Assembly (NCBI GenBank): GCA_028873695.1
Contig: JAPPNU010000067.1
Location: 1-64,000, forward strand
Direction: 5' to 3'
From: Gemmatimonadota bacterium
Lineage (GTDB): Bacteria; Latescibacterota; UBA2968; GCA-2709665
Length of the DNA stretch: 64,000 bases
Of the stretch, positions 42,599 through 51,116 are shown in pieces. The translations under genes and the position numbers were made by a program. The notes under the pieces are model-generated. The model was given only the letters and a program-made list of their open reading frames with translations, did no database searches and was not told the DNA's origin. Each line of letters opens with the position of its first letter. Position 1 is the first letter of the stretch.

Positions 42599-44227
42599 TT
42601 ATCCCTCCAGCCCCGCAGCGTGGCGGCCCGCGGCGGGATCGCCGGCGGCGTGAAACCGACCGTCCTCCGGGTCCACGTAAAGCATGACCGGGGTCGCGAT
42701 CGGACCGGCGCTCGATGCCACGCGATGCCCGCGCGAAACGAGATCGTCGCGTACCTCCCGGCTTACGCGGTCGCTTATTGCAAGAGAGCCGACCTGTTTA
42801 AAGGTCGCGCGACGATCGGGATTCGGATCGAACGAGTCTTCGTGGTGGGCCGTGGCGAAGCGCGGCGCGGTGACGGCGTTTTCGGGAAGCATGTCGAACT
42901 CGATGAAGTCCAGGAGCAGGTTCAGTGTCGCCTGGTCCTGCAGGTCTCCGCCCGCGACGCTGATCGCCAGAATCGGCTTGTGGTCTTTCAGGACAAGCGT
43001 GGGCGTCAGCGTGATGCGCGGGCGCTTTCCCGGCTGAATGCAGTTGGGATGTCCCGGGGTCGTGTTCAGGCTTCGCAGGCGGTTCCCGTACGACACCCCC
43101 GTCCGACCGCCCAGAGGAGATTCGCCGCGATATACGTTCGCGCTCGGCGTTGCCGAAACGACGTTTCCCCACCGGTCCGCGACCACGCACGTGGTCGTAC
43201 CGCCGATGCCCGGTTCAAACACGCCGTCGCCGCGAAGCGCCTTCATTCCGTAAGGATCGCCGGGCCTAGCTTCAAGCGAGGCATTGGCCATATCGATCAG
43301 CGGCTGCCGGATTTGTGTGTATTCATCAGACAGCAGGTCTGACATCGGCACGTCCACGAATTCCGGATCCGCGTAGTACGCGTCTCTGTCGGCCATCGCC
43401 AGCTTCAGCGCTTCAACGGCCACGTGAACGTAATCCGCGGAAAGATGGCCCATGGATTTCAGGTCGAAGCCCTCCAGCAGGCGCAGCGCCTGGCAGAGGT
43501 ACGGACCCTGGGTCCACGGACCGCATTTATATACGTCGTATCCCCGGTAGTTGACGACAACGGGATCCTCGATCAGCGTACGGTGCGCAGCCAGGTCCGC
43601 CTTACGCAGAAAACCGCCCTTTTCCACATAGTCTGCTTCCAGCGCGTCTGCCACGTCCTGCATGGCCCCGTTTCTTCCGTAGAAGCGGTCGCTCGCCGCC
43701 GTCACCTTCTCCTCGCGGCTTCCGCGCGCGGCCTGCTCCGCCTCGACCAGCCTGCGCAGCGTCACCGCAAGCCTGGGATGCCACGATTCCCCGCCATCGT
43801 CCAGAATTGCCAGCGTGGGGGAAACGATTTCTTCGAAAGACTGCGTACCGTACCGGATGAGCAGCGTCGTGCACAAATCCACGACCGAGGGGACAGGCGC
43901 CATCTTCATGTCCCTGTCAGGAATGCCGTTTTCCATGTACCAGTCGATCGCTTCCCGCGAGAGCGGCGCCCTGCCCTGCCCGGAAAGCGTCTTTACATTC
44001 CGCGTACCGGCATCGTAGAGGATCACCGGCACCTCGCCGCCGATCGAGCACGCGCCGTGATCGGTCACGTTCAGCGCGAGGATGGTCCCCGCCGCCGCGT
44101 CCGCGGCATTCCCGCCGCGTTCGAGAATTGCGATCCCCGCGGCCACGGCGCCAGCCCCGCCCGCGGCAACCGCGCCCGTACTGCTGACGGCGTTCCAGCC
44201 GATTGTACCTTCATTCGAATGTGACAT
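42599..44227 (-). CDS. Gamma-glutamyltransferase family protein
   Basis: 542 residues from the second ATG (44227), whose distance to AGGGA is normal; the ATG six bases earlier is too close. It is an N-terminal-nucleophile hydrolase. ERGGNAADAAAG marks the N-terminus, and the self-processing Thr is at GGTTTCVVADRWGNVVS (Thr346 counted from the first ATG), with Thr in place of the usual His. LNTTPGHPN and AGGDLQDQATL lie in the small subunit. There is no signal peptide, so the protein may be cytoplasmic. It would cleave or transfer gamma-glutamyl groups, for example of glutathione; cephalosporin-acylase-like activity is an alternative. Confidence 0.88.
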   Translation of the reverse strand: MSHSNEGTIGWNAVSSTGAVAAGGAGAVAAGIAILERGGNAADAAAGTILALNVTDHGACSIGGEVPVILYDAGTRNVKTLSGQGRAPLSREAIDWYMENGIPDRDMKMAPVPSVVDLCTTLLIRYGTQSFEEIVSPTLAILDDGGESWHPRLAVTLRRLVEAEQAARGSREEKVTAASDRFYGRNGAMQDVADALEADYVEKGGFLRKADLAAHRTLIEDPVVVNYRGYDVYKCGPWTQGPYLCQALRLLEGFDLKSMGHLSADYVHVAVEALKLAMADRDAYYADPEFVDVPMSDLLSDEYTQIRQPLIDMANASLEARPGDPYGMKALRGDGVFEPGIGGTTTCVVADRWGNVVSATPSANVYRGESPLGGRTGVSYGNRLRSLNTTPGHPNCIQPGKRPRITLTPTLVLKDHKPILAISVAGGDLQDQATLNLLLDFIEFDMLPENAVTAPRFATAHHEDSFDPNPDRRATFKQVGSLAISDRVSREVRDDLVSRGHRVASSAGPIATPVMLYVDPEDGRFHAAGDPAAGRHAAGLEG

Positions 44228-44273
44228 TTTCATTCTCCCTGGTCAGATCACTTCCCGTCACGGGACCAAAACG

Positions 44274-44295
44274 GGCGCCCACAAGGGACGCCCCT
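44274..44295. repeat. 22-bp dispersed repeat, copy 2
   Basis: Identical to 33293-33314. It lies between the M20 amidohydrolase and the gamma-glutamyltransferase genes. Confidence 0.75.
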
Positions 44296-44358
44296 ACAAT
44301 TGGCATGGCAGCGCGAAATCCTCAGACTCGCCGCCGCCAGGTTCCGGAACCGGACGTA

Positions 44359-45705
44359 CTAATCGCGACCCACGCCTGACCCGTCAAAGATCTCCGTCTT
44401 GAACAGCGCACGCTGAAACGCCAGGTATTCTTCTTTTGTCATCGCCGGTGTGTAATCTCTGAGCAGACCCGCCGCAGTCTCACCCTCGCCGTGAAGCAGG
44501 TCCACCGCCAGCAGAGCCAGCGATTTCGCGGGCGCCAGATACCCCATCTCCCTGTCCGAAATGTGCCAATCCGCACTGTGCCCCACGCCCTCCGCCCCGG
44601 CCATGTAGGGATGGATCGCCGGCATGATGTGGGACAGGTCGCCCATATCCGTGGACCCCGTCCGGTGCGAGACCTCGCAGACTTCGTCCTCACCGAACAA
44701 AGCCTTCGAATTCGCTTCAAATATCGCGCTCATCGCGGGATCGTTCCGAAGCGGCAGATACCCGGGCAGCGTTTCGATCTCCACGCGCGCGCCCACCGCC
44801 ATGGCCCCGGCGCGGACCGCACGGTCGACCTTTTCGTTGGCGTCCAGCATGGCTTCGTTCGTCTTTCCCCTGACGTAGGTCTCCATCCTGACCTCCGCCG
44901 GCACCACGTTCACGATATCTCCGCCCTTGGTGATAATCGGATGCACCCGGATCGCGTCGCTATCCCGGAACGTCTCCCGCTGTGCGTGAATGGCCGCCAA
45001 TGCGATCTGCGCGGCGTTCAATGCGTTGATTCCCCGGTGGGGGGCGCCTCCCGCGTGCGCGGCCTTGCCGATGAAGTGCATCATCTTCACAAGGCAACCG
45101 TTGCACGACTCGGAAATCGCCGCCTTCTTCATATTGTTATCGCTGTGCGTGTGGATCATCGCCGCCACGTCGACGTCATCGAAATGCCCGAGCCGCACGA
45201 GTTCCGGTTTCCCGCCCAGAAACTCCAGCTTTCCCTCCCTGACCAGTCCCATCCGGTACTCCACTTCGATGTATTCTTCCGCCGGCACGGCGAAGAAAAC
45301 GACGTTTCCGGCCATGGACTCGGCCGCGCCGGTGTCGACCATCCCCATCATCGCCCCCAGCAGTCCGGCCATCTGGGCGTTGTGGCCGCACGCGTGGGCG
45401 GCGCCGGTATCGGGGTCCGCCATGGGATGGTCCGGTACCACGAGCGAGTCCAGCTCGCCAATCAGGGCCACCGTCGGGCCGGGCTTCGCGCCCCGGAGGA
45501 TACCCTTTACGCCCGTAATCCCAAGCCCGGTTTCCGGCGAAATCCCGAACTCTTCCATGGTATTTTCCGCCAGCCTGGCCGTCTCGAATTCCTTGAATCC
45601 GGTCTCGGGATGGGCCATGATCTGGTCCCCGATCCGCTCGATCTGTCCGCGGCGCCGGTCGATGGCCTCGCAGATCTTTCGCTTCAATGCCTCTTTTCCG
45701 TCCAT
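44359..45705 (-). CDS. M20 family amidohydrolase/peptidase
   Basis: 448 residues with the M20D-type metal site: HACGHNAQM (dinuclear-metal ligands), VPAEEYIEVEY (catalytic Glu) and a late HSADWHI. The dimerisation domain begins near MHFIGKAAHAGGAPHRGINAL. The closest known types are AbgB-like and aminoacylase-like enzymes that hydrolyse N-acyl or peptide-like amide bonds. It lies 20 bases after the MraY gene and upstream of the gamma-glutamyltransferase, so amide or peptide turnover is a likely theme. The substrate is not visible. Confidence 0.9.
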   Translation of the reverse strand: MDGKEALKRKICEAIDRRRGQIERIGDQIMAHPETGFKEFETARLAENTMEEFGISPETGLGITGVKGILRGAKPGPTVALIGELDSLVVPDHPMADPDTGAAHACGHNAQMAGLLGAMMGMVDTGAAESMAGNVVFFAVPAEEYIEVEYRMGLVREGKLEFLGGKPELVRLGHFDDVDVAAMIHTHSDNNMKKAAISESCNGCLVKMMHFIGKAAHAGGAPHRGINALNAAQIALAAIHAQRETFRDSDAIRVHPIITKGGDIVNVVPAEVRMETYVRGKTNEAMLDANEKVDRAVRAGAMAVGARVEIETLPGYLPLRNDPAMSAIFEANSKALFGEDEVCEVSHRTGSTDMGDLSHIMPAIHPYMAGAEGVGHSADWHISDREMGYLAPAKSLALLAVDLLHGEGETAAGLLRDYTPAMTKEEYLAFQRALFKTEIFDGSGVGRD

Positions 45706-45725
45706 ATAGTCCTCTCACGGGTCAT

Positions 45726-46775
45726 TCAACGAATCTTGACCAGCAGTACCAGCAGGATCGGCGTCACGAACGCCTGAAGCAGGATGAACCGCACGAGCAC
45801 GTGGGTATTCGACCAACCGTTCTTGTGCCGGAAATGATCGTGCAGCGGATAACGAACCGTCCTGAATATCCCGATTTTCAGAAACCGCAGAAACGCAACT
45901 TTCAGGAGCCCCGTGGCGCCGTTCACCAGAACCACGCCGGCGACGACGACGATCAGAAACGGATTGCCGCACGCCAGAACCAGGATCCCGAGCAGGAAGC
46001 CCATCGGGCGGGAGCCGGCGTCGCCCATGAGGACTGAACTGGGATACGCGTTGTACCAGAGGTAGCCGGCCAGACATCCGGCCATGATAAATGCAAACAA
46101 CGCCCAGACCGCGCCATCCGGGTAATGCGGTACGAGCAGGTACCTGGCGATGTCCCGGTGCCCCACGATCCCGTACAGAATCGTCGCCAGGTAGACAAAA
46201 GCCATCACGCTCAAACTTCCCGACAACCCGTCCACGCCGTCGGTACAGTTCGTGGCGTTGATAGAGACCCAGATCAACAGCGCGGCGCCGGGCACAAAAA
46301 TCCACGGCGGAACCGAGACCGGCGTCTTCATCAGCGGCAGCCAGAGTTGAACCGGTTCCAACTGGCAGATGACCATGGCGCCCAGTAACGATATGCCCAG
46401 GTCGATGGCGCCCACGCGGTACTCGCCCCATCCCCCCGGACTCCGGTCGTCCAGAAACCCGGCTACCATCGCGAGCAGGACGCATCCGAGGATCTGCCAG
46501 TACTGAAAGCCCGGCGGGAGGACGAGGATACACACGGCGACGTAGATCGGTATGAAGATGATGCCGGCGCCAACCGGTTTGCCGTGGCTCTGTTCGTTCT
46601 CGACGGCGTACTCCCGGCCCCGGTCCTTGGGCAACCGCATCCACAGCCGGGGCAGCAGACGCCAGGTGAAGAATCCGGCCAGCGCCGTGCCGAGGACGGC
46701 CAGAAACAGATAGGACGTCAACAACCGAAGCGGCCCGTAAACGTCCGCGAAACGTTCTCCCAGCCAGAAAAGCAA
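45726..46775 (-). CDS. mraY: MraY-like phospho-N-acetylmuramoyl-pentapeptide transferase
   Basis: 349 residues with about ten membrane helices. It matches MraY at GFLDDRSPGG (Asp pair), INATNCTDGVDGLSG, LMGDAGSRPMGFLLG and the MraY-specific PLHDHFRHKNGWSNTHVLVRF near the C-terminus. The family attaches phospho-MurNAc-pentapeptide to undecaprenyl phosphate, the first membrane step of peptidoglycan synthesis. The gene is outside a mur/dcw cluster and shows differences (DH for the HH of the His motif; no Lys after the DD pair). It may therefore be a second copy or a related sugar-phosphate transferase. The start is probably TTG with AGGGA upstream. Confidence 0.8.
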   Translation of the reverse strand: MLFWLGERFADVYGPLRLLTSYLFLAVLGTALAGFFTWRLLPRLWMRLPKDRGREYAVENEQSHGKPVGAGIIFIPIYVAVCILVLPPGFQYWQILGCVLLAMVAGFLDDRSPGGWGEYRVGAIDLGISLLGAMVICQLEPVQLWLPLMKTPVSVPPWIFVPGAALLIWVSINATNCTDGVDGLSGSLSVMAFVYLATILYGIVGHRDIARYLLVPHYPDGAVWALFAFIMAGCLAGYLWYNAYPSSVLMGDAGSRPMGFLLGILVLACGNPFLIVVVAGVVLVNGATGLLKVAFLRFLKIGIFRTVRYPLHDHFRHKNGWSNTHVLVRFILLQAFVTPILLVLLVKIR

Positions 46776-47012
46776 ATCCGAATCCCTATTAATGTCCGTA
46801 AAAGTAAGGCTGCGCCCGGTGCGGCCTGTATCCGGGCGACCGCCGGGCCAGTCGCCGATTTTCCCCTCTTCGACAATGTAAGCCCATCCCGCGAAAAGGA
46901 CAAGGGCTAGATAACAGATTCACGATGTACGGGTTCTGCTTCGGCGACGCACTGAATGACATGTCATGCAATGACCGTTAGCGAAACGTTGAGCCCACAC
47001 CTTCGCCAAAAT

Positions 47013-47180
47013 TGTCATCCAGAGGAGGCCTGCGCGCTTGGATTGACTTGTCGACCGGGAGTCCATCGCTTCTCTATGTCATCACGAAGATGCGCAGGCC
47101 GACGAAGGATCTACTGCAGCATGGTATCATCCCCTTACGATCTGCACGTGCCAATACCCGAGAGGCAGCACGTCCGCCAG
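47013..47180 (-). repeat. Dispersed intergenic repeat, copy 5 (inverted)
   Basis: The reverse complement of GGCCTCCTCTGGATGAC lies near 47013-47030, and of CTGCAGTAGATCCTTCGTCGG near 47097-47117. It ends just before the metG promoter. Confidence 0.75.
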
Positions 47181-47185
47181 TTAGC

Positions 47186-47214
47186 CTTGACATTTCCTGC
47201 AAGTCCATCTATCT
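47186..47214 (+). promoter_or_regulatory. Promoter of the metG leader and metG
   Basis: A consensus TTGACA, an exact 17-base spacer and TATCTT. Transcription would begin near 47221, giving a leader of about 260 bases before metG. Confidence 0.75.
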
Positions 47215-47243
47215 TTATGCTCACACAATAGAGGGAGCGTAAG

Positions 47244-47402
47244 ATGAGTTCCGTTCAGTATTCAGTTAACCAGCCGCATGTATCAGGGCGACCCTCAGCC
47301 GTTCCGCATGACGATGCGTCGACCCGTGTCGCCGCGATTTCGATGTGCATGATGTCCTCCTTCTCCAACGGACATCCCGCGGCGGAGCATCCCATGCATT
47401 GA
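47244..47402 (+). CDS. Leader peptide upstream of metG, candidate methionine attenuator peptide
   Basis: A 52-codon frame with GAGGG eight bases before ATG. It has no resemblance to a known protein. Codons 34-37 read Met-Cys-Met-Met (47343-47354), with another Met near the end (HPMH stop). It lies between a strong promoter and a terminator directly before methionyl-tRNA synthetase, the arrangement of amino-acid attenuator leaders. If Met-tRNA is scarce, a ribosome stalled at 47343-47354 would leave CGGCGG (47380-47385) free to pair with CCGCCG (47438-47443) in the terminator's 5' arm. The mechanism is an inference. Confidence 0.6.
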   Translation: MSSVQYSVNQPHVSGRPSAVPHDDASTRVAAISMCMMSSFSNGHPAAEHPMH

Positions 47403-47430
47403 ACCGAAGGACACAGGAACCGTAATCGAC

Positions 47431-47469
47431 AAACCCACCGCCGGCGGATCGGCGGTGGGTTTGTTTTTT
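47431..47469 (+). terminator. Intrinsic terminator/attenuator before metG
   Basis: Perfect 12-base arms AAACCCACCGCC (47431-47442) and GGCGGTGGGTTT (47451-47462), an 8-base loop, then GTTTTTT. It ends 15 bases before the metG ATG and downstream of the leader frame. No gene for it to terminate lies upstream on this strand, so an attenuator role is likely. Confidence 0.85.
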
Positions 47470-47483
47470 CCAAAGGATTCGCC

Positions 47484-48920
47484 ATGAAGACCTCGTACGT
47501 ATCGACGTCGATTCCCTACGTCAACGCCCGTCCACACGTGGGCTTCGCGCTGGAGCTCGTTCAGGCCGACGTGATCGCCCGCTGGCGCCGGCTGCAGGGC
47601 GACGACACGTTCTTTCTGACGGGTACCGACGAGAACGCATTCAAGAACGTTCAGGCCGCCGCAAGCGAGGGCCTGACCCCCCGGCAGTTGTGCGACCGGA
47701 ACGCCGCGGTCTTCCAGGACCTCGCCAGCGCCCTCGATATCTCTCACAACCGCTTCATTCGCTCCTCCTCCGATGGGCACTTCCGCGGGGCCTCCCGGTT
47801 CTGGCTGGCCTGCCGCAGGGAGGACATCGTCCTCAAACAATACCGTGGTCTGTATTGCGTGGGTTGCGAGGACTTCTATCTGAAGCGGGATCTGGCGGAC
47901 GGACGATGCCCCGTACACGCCGTCGAACCCGATACCGTCGAGGAAACGAACTACTTCTTCCGCCTGTCCGCCTGGCAGAAGGCGCTGGAGACCCTGATCG
48001 CGTCCGGCAGGCTGCGCATTCTCCCGAAAACCCGGCGAAACGAGGCGCTTGGATTCATCCGCCTGGGCCTGCGGGATTTCAGCATTTCCCGCAATCGGGA
48101 AAGATCGGGAGGCTGGGGCGTGCCCGTGCCCGGTGACCCGACGCAGGTCATGTACGTGTGGTTCGACGCCCTGACCAACTACCTCACCGGCCCCGGTTAC
48201 GGCTCAAACGAAGGCAATTTCGAACGCTACTGGGAGAACTGCTCCCACAGGATCCACGTGATCGGCAAAGACATCCTCAAATTCCACGCAATATACTGGC
48301 CGGCACTGTTGCTCTCAGCCGGCCTGCCGCTGCCCCGGACGATCTTCGTCCACGGACACCTGACCGTGGAGGGTCGCAAGATCGGCAAGTCGCAGGGCAA
48401 CGCCGTGGATCCGTTCCCACTGATCCGGCGATACGGCGCCGACGCCCTCAGGTACTACCTGCTCCGCGCCGTACGCTCAGGAGAGGACGGAGACGTTTCG
48501 GAAGCCCGGCTCCGGGACCTCTACAATGCGGACCTGGCGAATGGCCTGGGGAATCTGGTGCGCCGGCTGGAAGCCCTCTGCGAGAGGTCCGGTCACGGTC
48601 CGGTGGATTCGTGCGACATCCGGATACCTCCTGACCTGAGCGGCGCGCTGGACACGTTCGACTTCGCCGGCGCGCTCCGGACGATCTGGCAGCGAGTCGG
48701 AGAGCTGAACCGCGAGATCGACGCGGCACGCCCCTGGGAACTTTTGAAAGGACAGAAGGCCGGGAGGTTGTCTGAACACCTCACGGCCTGGGTCGGATCC
48801 GTTCTGGAAATCTCGCGGGTACTGAGACCCTTTCTTCCCGGTACTGCCAATAGAATCGAAACCGGTTTCTCGACATCCCGGATACAAAAAAGCCAGCCCC
48901 TTTTTCCAAGGCTGACATGA
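47484..48920 (+). CDS. metG: Methionyl-tRNA synthetase
   Basis: 478 residues, a class I synthetase that charges tRNA-Met. IPYVNARPHVGFAL is the HIGH-type motif. FLTGTDENAFKNVQAA and the cysteine-containing YCVGCEDFYLKRDLADGRCPVH form the connective/zinc region. HLTVEGRKIGKSQGN (about 291-305) holds the KMSKS-type loop as KIGKS. The C-terminal helical anticodon-binding domain is present, but there is no added C-terminal dimerisation domain. The start has AAAGGA at suitable distance. The gene sits behind a leader peptide and terminator. Its stop is immediately followed by 40-base tandem repeats. Confidence 0.92.
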   Translation: MKTSYVSTSIPYVNARPHVGFALELVQADVIARWRRLQGDDTFFLTGTDENAFKNVQAAASEGLTPRQLCDRNAAVFQDLASALDISHNRFIRSSSDGHFRGASRFWLACRREDIVLKQYRGLYCVGCEDFYLKRDLADGRCPVHAVEPDTVEETNYFFRLSAWQKALETLIASGRLRILPKTRRNEALGFIRLGLRDFSISRNRERSGGWGVPVPGDPTQVMYVWFDALTNYLTGPGYGSNEGNFERYWENCSHRIHVIGKDILKFHAIYWPALLLSAGLPLPRTIFVHGHLTVEGRKIGKSQGNAVDPFPLIRRYGADALRYYLLRAVRSGEDGDVSEARLRDLYNADLANGLGNLVRRLEALCERSGHGPVDSCDIRIPPDLSGALDTFDFAGALRTIWQRVGELNREIDAARPWELLKGQKAGRLSEHLTAWVGSVLEISRVLRPFLPGTANRIETGFSTSRIQKSQPLFPRLT

Positions 48921-49205
48921 GAAACTACGAATAAACGAGACTACGAGACTACGAAAAGGCAAAACTACGAATAAACGAGACTACGAGACTACGAAAAGGC
49001 AAAACTACGAATAAACGAGACTACGAGAAGACGAGAAGACGAGAAGACGAAAAGACGAGAAAACCGGAAGATGCGTGATGTATTCCTGCTTTTTCGTAGT
49101 TTCGTAAATTCGTAGTTTCGTAAAGCGAGACTACGAAACTACGAAAGAGCGAAACTACGAGAATACGAGAGAACGAAACTACGAAGAAACGAGAAGACGA
49201 ACGGC
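48921..49205. repeat. CTACGA-type tandem and inverted repeats after metG
   Basis: Two and a half 40-base units (48921-48960, 48961-49000, 49001-49027) are followed by AGACGAG heptamers. After a spacer come TTCGTAGTTTCGTAAATTCG (inverted) and ACTACGAAACTACGAA, so the region could form long hairpins. No gene is present. It separates the convergent metG and dnaJ genes. Confidence 0.8.
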
Positions 49206-49267
49206 GCGAGAAGACGATCCCGCACCGTGTCCTTCGGCGTTGGATACCTATTCGCCCGTAACGGACG

Positions 49268-50425
49268 CTACGCGCCAAACGCCGCCTTCATGCGTTCAAA
49301 CAGGCCCTTTCCTCCCTCAGGAGGCTGCATGGTTTCATATTCGGCCAGCTGCCGGAAGAGCGCTATTTCCTCTTCGTTGAGGCGAGCGGGCGTCCAGACC
49401 ATCACTCGGACCAGCTGGTCTCCCGTTCGATACCCGTTCAACTCCGGTATCCCCTTGCCCTTCAGGCGAAAGACCTGCCCGGACTGGGTCCCCGCCGGGA
49501 TCTTCATCTCGGCCCTGCTGTTCAGCGTGGGCACGGTGACCTCCGCGCCCAGCGCCGCCTGGCTGAAGCTTATGGGCAACTCGTAGAGTATATCGTTGCC
49601 GTGCCGCTCGAAATGCTCGTGCTCCGCCTCTTCGATCAGCACCATACAGTCGCCCGCGGTCCCGTCCCTGGGTCCGACGCTGCCCTGCCCCCGCAGCGGT
49701 ATGTAGTTGCCGTCGGTGACGCCCGCCGGGATATTGACGGAGAGACTGACGGTCTTCTTCGCCCTTCCTTCGCCGCCACAGTCGGAACAGCGGTCGCCGA
49801 TCACCTTGCCTTCGCCGTTACATTGAGGGCACGTGGTGACGTTCACGAATTGCCCGAACAACGACCTCGTGGCCTGACGCACCTGCCCCATCCCGTTGCA
49901 CACGCTGCAGGCCCTGGCGGCGGCGCCGGAACGGGCGCCGCTTCCGGCGCATGTGTCGCACCTGTCCATTCGGGCAAACCGGATCCTCTTCCGGGCGCCC
50001 GACGCAATTTCCTCAAGCGTCAACCGGACCGGTATGCGGAGGTCTTCACCGCGCTGTGGGCCGCGCCGACCCCCGCGGCGGCCGAACAGGTCGCCCAGGA
50101 TCCCACCGCCGAACACGTCGTCCAGGTTGGAAAAAATGTCTTCGAAATCGGTCGCATGGGTGAAGTCGGACCATTGAAATCCGCCGCCCTGGAACGGACC
50201 GCCCAGGCCCGCGTGTCCGTACTGGTCGTAGACCTGTCGTTTCTGGGCGTCGCCGAGGACCTCGTACGCTTCCGCGGCTTCCTTGAATCTGGCCGCGGCC
50301 TCCTCATCGCCCGCGTTCCGGTCCGGATGGTACTTCATCGCCTGCTTGCGGTAGGCTTTCTTGATGTCGCCCTCGGCTGCGCCGCGCTCCACGCCGAGTA
50401 CGTCATAATAATCACGTTTGGCCAT
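49268..50425 (-). CDS. dnaJ: Chaperone protein DnaJ
   Basis: 385 residues. The J domain (1-70) carries HPD (KYHPDRN). A G-rich linker with FSNLDDVFGG follows, then the zinc region with four CxxCxG-type repeats (CDTCAGSG, CSVCNGMG, CPQCNGEG, CSDCGGEG), and the two C-terminal substrate-binding barrels. It stimulates the DnaK ATPase and delivers unfolded clients. It is the last gene of the hrcA-grpE-dnaJ operon. dnaK is not in the window. Confidence 0.95.
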   Translation of the reverse strand: MAKRDYYDVLGVERGAAEGDIKKAYRKQAMKYHPDRNAGDEEAAARFKEAAEAYEVLGDAQKRQVYDQYGHAGLGGPFQGGGFQWSDFTHATDFEDIFSNLDDVFGGGILGDLFGRRGGRRGPQRGEDLRIPVRLTLEEIASGARKRIRFARMDRCDTCAGSGARSGAAARACSVCNGMGQVRQATRSLFGQFVNVTTCPQCNGEGKVIGDRCSDCGGEGRAKKTVSLSVNIPAGVTDGNYIPLRGQGSVGPRDGTAGDCMVLIEEAEHEHFERHGNDILYELPISFSQAALGAEVTVPTLNSRAEMKIPAGTQSGQVFRLKGKGIPELNGYRTGDQLVRVMVWTPARLNEEEIALFRQLAEYETMQPPEGGKGLFERMKAAFGA

Positions 50426-50475
50426 GGGTCGTTCCTGGGGGCAAAACAGAGAACAGAGCCGGATTCCGGCCCTGC

Positions 50476-51093
50476 TCAGGCTTGCCGCGCTTCACTTTCC
50501 TTCTCGCCCTCTGCTTCGTTTTCGGATTCCTCGCCGGGGCTTCCGCCGCTCACGACGACCTTCGCGGGGCGGATCACCTTATCGCCAAGCAGGTACCCGC
50601 GTTCCACAACACCCATCACGACCCCTTCGGCGTGATCTTCGGAAGCCATCTGCATCAGCGCTTCGTGGTAGTTGGGGTCGAATGGCTTCCCGGCGGCCTC
50701 GATTTCTGAAAGACCCCGGCGTTCGAGCACTTTTGGGAATGCCTCCATAATCATGGTCACGCCCTGTTTGAATCCGTCGGAATCTTCCTCGCCTTCGGCG
50801 CGGTGCTCCAGCGCACGCGCGACCGAGTCGAGAACGGGCAGCAGGTCCCGGATCAGGTTTTCGCTGGCCGATTGTATCAGGGCATCGAATTCCCTCGTCC
50901 TCCGCTTCTTGTAATTGTCGAACTCTGCCGCCAGACGTATCCACCGGTCCTTGTATTCTTCGGACTCCCGAATGGCTTCCTCGAGCGGGTCCGGCGCGTC
51001 TTCTTCGCCGGAAGCCTCCGCCTCCCTGCTACCTTCCGGTTCGGCGGTTTCCTCCTGTTTCTCCTCGCCGTTGACTTCGTCAGAGTTAACCAT
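50476..51093 (-). CDS. grpE: Nucleotide exchange factor GrpE
   Basis: 205 residues from ATG 51093 (AAGGAGGT upstream); the longer frame upstream would overlap hrcA. An acidic disordered N-terminus is followed by a long helix (ESEEYKDRWIRLAAEFDNYKKR) and the C-terminal beta wing (GKPFDPNYHEALMQ, VMGVVERGYLLGDKVIRPAKVVVS). GrpE releases ADP from DnaK. It begins 23 bases after hrcA. Confidence 0.93.
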   Translation of the reverse strand: MVNSDEVNGEEKQEETAEPEGSREAEASGEEDAPDPLEEAIRESEEYKDRWIRLAAEFDNYKKRRTREFDALIQSASENLIRDLLPVLDSVARALEHRAEGEEDSDGFKQGVTMIMEAFPKVLERRGLSEIEAAGKPFDPNYHEALMQMASEDHAEGVVMGVVERGYLLGDKVIRPAKVVVSGGSPGEESENEAEGEKESEARQA

Positions 51094-51116
51094 GTTCGCG
51101 CGAGTAACCTCCTTCG

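Noticed and set aside
47222..47484. T-box or SAM riboswitch in front of metG
   Set aside because: I see no T-box core sequence and no SAM-type conserved motif; a leader peptide with a terminator fits better.
48921..49040. Short CRISPR array
   Set aside because: The 40-base units are contiguous tandem copies without variable spacers.
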